DNA from: Catellatospora coxensis
GTDB lineage: Bacteria > Actinomycetota > Actinomycetes > Mycobacteriales > Micromonosporaceae
NCBI RefSeq assembly: GCF_016862635.1
Contig: NZ_BONI01000093.1
Location: forward strand, 1 to 33,483
DNA length: 33,483 bases
Reading direction: 5' to 3'
The stretch's first letter is position 1, and every line of letters begins with the position of its first letter. Shown here piece by piece: positions 30,167 through 33,483 of this stretch. The notes under the pieces are model-generated. The model was not told where the DNA came from, searched no databases, and was given only the letters and a program-made list of their open reading frames with translations. The position numbers were made by a program, and so were the translations under genes.

Positions 30167-30220
30167 GTTAAGAAGACGCCCTTCCTCTGCGGAAAACGAT
30201 GGGAAGGTGCCCTTCCTTAA
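30167..30220. repeat. Inverted pair of the Micromonosporaceae-type repeat
   Basis: GTTAAGAAGACGCCCTTCC (30167-30185) is followed by GGGAAGGTGCCCTTCCTTAA (30201-30220), a related unit ending in the inverted TTAA. Together they can form an imperfect stem. They belong to the same family as the direct pair at 26390-26437. Confidence 0.65.
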
Positions 30221-30570
30221 CGGCAGGCACTGGTGGTTTATTTGATCCTCCGGATGGTGAGCCGTATCAGGTACATCTTGAGCCTGACGGCGAGGGACGT
30301 GAGATTCGGAAGGTGGGGCGGTTTCGGTGATCGCGTTGTCAGCAGGACTTTGGCCGGCACCGGCAAAGCCGACCGACGTCGATGGTGGCCAGCGAGCTAC
30401 CCGAAGCATCCGCGACCCGGTTGTTCGACCCCGTCGGGGGGTGACGTAATTCGTCGCCGCTGCGGATGATCGGCGGGCGTTGTGCTCTATGCTTTAGGCG
30501 AATCGTGGGTGACGCGTGTCCGCCCGGCTGGCTGAATTATCGACGCCATCAGCTACTCCGAGGAGGCGAT

Positions 30571-31590
30571 GTGTCTGGCCCGGCGCACTGGGTTCCGGCC
30601 ATATTGTACGAACAGAACGGCCATTCGGTCCGATGTGAACTGTGCCCTCATCGCTGCGTCCTTGCCGACGGCGACTTGGGCCTTTGTCGTGTACGGCGAA
30701 ATGCCGGTGGACGGATGCAGACTGCCACCCACTCGATATCTGTGATCCACAGGGACGCAGTTGAGCGTAAGCCGTTCTTCCACTACCGTCCTGGACGCAG
30801 CACGATCACGATCGCTGCCCCCGGTTGCACCTTCTCCTGCTCGTACTGCGTCAACTATCGGCTGTCCCAGTACGGACGACCTGACAGCCAAGAATGGACC
30901 GGTGAAATCGCCGACGTCGAGGCTGTCGTGGCCGATGCGGCCACCGAACAGGCAATCATCGCGCTGTCCTACACGGAGCCAGCCCTGGCCATCGAACTCA
31001 CCCTGGCACTGGCTGAAGCCTCCGACCCCTACGGCGTCGAGATCGCCTGGAAAAGCAACGGCTTTCTCACCGATCGCGCCGTCGATACCGTGGCACCTGT
31101 GCTCGCCGCGGTCAACATCGACCTCAAGGCTGCGGACAACGGTCGCCACCGTCGGCTTACCGGCGCACCACTGACCCCCGTATGGCGCGCTATACGCCGC
31201 TTACGTGAATTCGGTGTATGGATCGAGTTGTCCACGCCCCTCATCCCCGGCTACACTGACGACCCGGAGGATCTCGCCACCCTCGCCGCCGGGATCGCCG
31301 ACATCGACATCGACATTCCGTGGCACCTGCTGCGATTCACCCCGACCTTCCGAATGACCAGCCAGGACCCGACGTCCCCTGACGCCCTCGCCGGCGCCGT
31401 CAGCATCGCCCGATCTGCGGGTCTGCGTTACGTCTATGTCGAACGGGCGCTCGGCGACGAGGGCCGAGCCACCCGATGCCCCGGCTGTGGCACAACTGTC
31501 GTCACCCGTGGTATCTGGAACCTCACGGCCAATGTTCTCGTGGACGGTCGCTGTCCTGCCTGCGACAACACGATTGCTGGCCGGTGGTAG
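30571..31590 (+). CDS. amrS: Radical SAM enzyme of the AmmeMemoRadiSam system
   Basis: A 339-aa protein matching the AmrS family (AMMECR1-MEMO1-linked radical SAM enzymes). The start is a GTG at 30571 behind a strong GAGGAGG (30560-30566); an upstream ATG at 30466 in frame has no ribosome binding site. An N-terminal Cys cluster (CELCPHRCVLADGDLGLC) is followed by RRNAGG and DAVERKPFFHYRPG, the family hallmark. The [4Fe-4S]/SAM motif is CTFSCSYC (C86, C90, C93), then VNYRLSQYG. The C-terminus has two CxxC knuckles (CPGC, CPAC) as in full-length members. Known members are thought to modify nucleic acid or a related substrate with AMMECR1 and MEMO partners, but the reaction is unsettled. Neither partner is in the window. 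It converges on the WD40/vWA gene with an 8-bp gap, and its G+C is clearly lower than in the middle of the window. Confidence 0.85.
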   Translation: MSGPAHWVPAILYEQNGHSVRCELCPHRCVLADGDLGLCRVRRNAGGRMQTATHSISVIHRDAVERKPFFHYRPGRSTITIAAPGCTFSCSYCVNYRLSQYGRPDSQEWTGEIADVEAVVADAATEQAIIALSYTEPALAIELTLALAEASDPYGVEIAWKSNGFLTDRAVDTVAPVLAAVNIDLKAADNGRHRRLTGAPLTPVWRAIRRLREFGVWIELSTPLIPGYTDDPEDLATLAAGIADIDIDIPWHLLRFTPTFRMTSQDPTSPDALAGAVSIARSAGLRYVYVERALGDEGRATRCPGCGTTVVTRGIWNLTANVLVDGRCPACDNTIAGRW

Positions 31591-31598
31591 CCGCTATG

Positions 31599-33483
31599 TC
31601 AAGGCCGGTCGTCGGGAGCCAGCATGCGCGCCACCGCCCGCGCCAGTGTCGCAGTTCCCGCTTGGCTCGGCACGTGCATCCACCACGGTCCGCTCGCCCC
31701 GCGAACGGGAGCGAAACCTGGCGGCGAGGACGTCAACACCCGCGTCCGGCGATCTGCGCGGACTGTGAAACGCCATACCAGATGGGGCTCCGACAGCAGT
31801 AACGTCACTGCGGCCCCGGCGCTGTGAGCAGTCCGCAGCGCCCTCTGCACATCCGGCGCCGACAAGCCCCGCGCAGACCAAATCGTCGCCATGGATTTCA
31901 CATCGCCCAGTGGAACGCATCGCTCCGGATCATCGAGTGTGATCAACCAGACGGCTTGACCCGTCGCCTGAAACACCTTTGCGATCACATGAGCCGCTGA
32001 CCGCAGCACGCCTTCCACCGGACCGAAGGTGGCCGGGCTCGTATCCAGCACGATCACCATCTCCTCCAGCAGTGGCGACGTGAGGTCATGGAAATCGCGG
32101 TAGAGCAGGTCGCTCTGCGCGTGCCGAAGCTGGAACACGTCGGCCGGCAGCGCGAGCTGCGTCGGCAGGAGGCTAGTAATCCGCCCTCGGGACGTCACAC
32201 CCTCGCCGCCGATGCTGCGGGCCTGCGAACTCGTTCCCTTCTCCGTCCTTCGGCCCACCAGGCGGTTGGTTGTCAACTGGAGCTGTCGGAGCCGGGTGGT
32301 GTCGACCGGAGGCATGCCGTCCGCGAGGTGGCGAAGGCGCACCGGCAGGGTCGGATCCGCTGCCACAGCTGAGGGACCGAGTACGGTCAGCAAGGTCACG
32401 ACCGACTCGGTGACATTGTCTGCGCCGGTCAGCAACTCCTCGATTGAGGGTGTGGCCACCTGCATTGAGGCGCGACCTGGCGACACCAACGCTGACGACA
32501 GCGCCGATACCAGCACCGCCGGTGTAGACGGAGGAGGGGCCAACCGAATGTCGAAGGCGACGTCTGCCACCAGCAGCGCAGCCATACCCACCCGTGCGGC
32601 ACGCGGCCATGCCAGCGCCCGCAACTGCCGCACTCGCGGGTGGTCGGTGAGCAAAGCCAGTCGATGGCTCCTGTCGCTATCGGTGATTAGAAGATCCAAC
32701 AGATCGTCGAGCAACTGCAGTGGTGGATGTAACGCCATGGAGCTGAGCGCGGCGATTCCCGATATGCCGGTGAACATTCCGGACCCTTGCGGCGAAAGCG
32801 CTACCTCGGATCGGCCGGTTAGGCTGATTCTTCGGATTGTCGGGGCGTGTTCCTCCTCGAATGTGACCGCCACCAGAACGGATCCGTCGGGCAGCGTGTG
32901 CAGGGCCAGTTCCGACGCGGCTCTGGGGGTTCCCCACTGGCCATCGATGAGACACAAGCCCTGGCCATGTGGCTCCTCCCTGAGCTGGACCCCAGCGTAT
33001 TTGTTGCCGGTGGCGAGTAGGGCGGTGCCGTCGGGCAGGTTGGCGAACGCAACAGAGAGTACAGGGCTGTTGTGGTCGTTGTAGGTGCGGAGGTGTTGTC
33101 CGGTGGTGGCGTCGTAGATGCGCACGGTGTGGTCGTTGCTGCCGGTGGCGAGGAGGGTGGTGCCGTCGGGCAAGTTGGTGTACGCGACGGAGTACACCGA
33201 GCTGGTGTGGTCGTTGTGGGTGTGGAGGTGTTGTCCGGTGGTGGCGTTGTAGACGCGTACGGTGTGGTCGCCGCTGCTGGTGGCGAGGAGGGTGGTGCCG
33301 TCGGGCAGGTTGGCGAACGCGACGGACCACACGTTGTCGGTGTGGTCGTTGTGGGTGTGGAGGTGTTGTCCGGTGGTGGCGTCGTAGACGCGTACGGTGT
33401 GGTCGCCGCTGCTGGTGGCGAGGAGGGTGGTGCCGTCGGGCAGGTTGGCGAACGCGACGGAGTACACCGAGCCGGTGTGGTCG
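31599..33483 (-). CDS. WD40 repeat protein with C-terminal vWA-like domain (5' partial)
   Basis: The frame runs off the right edge; at least 628 residues are present. The visible N-terminal part has nearly identical 45-residue WD40 blades (SVAFANLPDGTTLLATSSGD, then HTVRVYDATTGQHLHTHNDH), with variation concentrated at the blade junctions (TDNVW, TSSVY, NSPVL). A last divergent blade is followed by a region of about 300 residues without a recognised enzyme motif. The C-terminus (about 31620-32060) looks like a vWA domain: EEMVIVLDTSPATFGPVEGV, then a strand VWLITLDD and AAVTLLLSEPHLVWRF. The MIDAS motif DxSxS is altered to DTSPA. This layout resembles the propeller/vWA proteins of the MoxR-vWA-beta-propeller ternary systems described from multicellular bacteria; the assignment is from memory and the MoxR ATPase would lie outside the window. 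Confidence 0.65.
   Translation of the reverse strand, partial: DHTGSVYSVAFANLPDGTTLLATSSGDHTVRVYDATTGQHLHTHNDHTDNVWSVAFANLPDGTTLLATSSGDHTVRVYNATTGQHLHTHNDHTSSVYSVAYTNLPDGTTLLATGSNDHTVRIYDATTGQHLRTYNDHNSPVLSVAFANLPDGTALLATGNKYAGVQLREEPHGQGLCLIDGQWGTPRAASELALHTLPDGSVLVAVTFEEEHAPTIRRISLTGRSEVALSPQGSGMFTGISGIAALSSMALHPPLQLLDDLLDLLITDSDRSHRLALLTDHPRVRQLRALAWPRAARVGMAALLVADVAFDIRLAPPPSTPAVLVSALSSALVSPGRASMQVATPSIEELLTGADNVTESVVTLLTVLGPSAVAADPTLPVRLRHLADGMPPVDTTRLRQLQLTTNRLVGRRTEKGTSSQARSIGGEGVTSRGRITSLLPTQLALPADVFQLRHAQSDLLYRDFHDLTSPLLEEMVIVLDTSPATFGPVEGVLRSAAHVIAKVFQATGQAVWLITLDDPERCVPLGDVKSMATIWSARGLSAPDVQRALRTAHSAGAAVTLLLSEPHLVWRFTVRADRRTRVLTSSPPGFAPVRGASGPWWMHVPSQAGTATLARAVARMLAPDDRP
32985..33483 (-). 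repeat. 135-bp tandem repeats encoding WD40 blades
   Basis: The string TCGGGCA(G/A)GTTGG recurs at 33031, 33166, 33301 and 33436, exactly 135 bp apart, which is 45 codons per blade. Adjacent units are nearly identical at the nucleotide level and the array continues past the window edge. Such sequence identity indicates recent amplification or gene conversion. Confidence 0.9.

Larger units (their letters stand above)
29662..30570. other. 909-bp region without a convincing gene
   Basis: Possible frames on both strands lack coding character and family similarity. Visible content: a short hairpin (29938-29961), an inverted pair of the TAAGAAGG...CCCTTCC repeat (30167-30220), and a stretch of lower G+C from about 30230 onward leading to the radical SAM gene. 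A possible -10 element TATGCT (about 30488-30493) lies about 80 bp before that gene's start, with no clear -35. No tRNA or known riboswitch is recognised. Confidence 0.6.

Noticed and set aside
29675-30409. 244-codon minus-strand frame in the gene-free stretch
   Set aside because: It has no family similarity, Arg/Pro/Ser-rich composition, and passes through the intergenic repeats.
32985-33483. Regularly spaced repeats that could be taken for a CRISPR array
   Set aside because: The 135-bp period is in frame, the whole unit is repeated rather than a short repeat with unique spacers, and the translation is clearly WD40 blades.

Overview
The window looks like chromosomal DNA of a high-G+C actinomycete, most likely of the Micromonosporaceae. 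The support is G+C near 75% in most coding regions (about 77% in a hand-counted 60-base stretch at 23041), GTG/TTG starts with strong GA-rich ribosome binding sites, SigE-type sigma and TetR genes, and short intergenic repeats of the form TAAGAAGGTGCCCTTCC that I associate from memory with that family. No tRNA, rRNA, transposase, integrase or CRISPR array was seen.

Left third (2-11419): one giant gene, cut by the left edge, encodes at least 3,800 residues. It resembles the very large WXG100/type VII-linked polymorphic-toxin-like proteins of actinomycetes. It carries a papain-like (toxin glutamine deamidase type) domain with an apparent Cys-His-Asp triad (C2776, H2869, D2884), followed by a second copy that keeps the Asp but has lost Cys and His. 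The visible protein has only two cysteines. No immunity gene is apparent.

Middle (11440-26392): a set of redox, detoxification and export genes. In order these are an ABC-2/YhgE-like membrane protein, an exported alpha/beta hydrolase, an aldo/keto reductase, a membrane PAS-GGDEF diguanylate cyclase, a DUF4188 protein, an unknown protein, a second aldo/keto reductase, a SigE-family sigma factor, a DUF3237-SDR-TetR minus-strand cluster divergent from a DHA2-type MFS exporter, and an FAD monooxygenase divergent from another TetR gene. Two divergent promoters have their own operator-like palindromes next to the TetR genes. Two other loci, 7 kb apart, share a different pair of AGAAC/GTTCT palindromes with no adjacent regulator, so they look like members of one regulon. 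Several long perfect stem-loops mark gene ends.

Right part (26469-33483): a small membrane protein converges on a secreted seven-bladed propeller/DUF11/DNRLRE protein. After a 0.9-kb gene-free stretch the G+C falls (about 53% in the 60 bases from 30601). There a radical SAM enzyme of the AmmeMemoRadiSam type converges, 8 bp apart, with a WD40 protein cut by the right edge. That WD40 protein has nearly identical 135-bp blade repeats and a C-terminal vWA-like domain. It recalls the MoxR-vWA-beta-propeller conflict systems and, with the giant protein, is the best candidate here for an unusual system.
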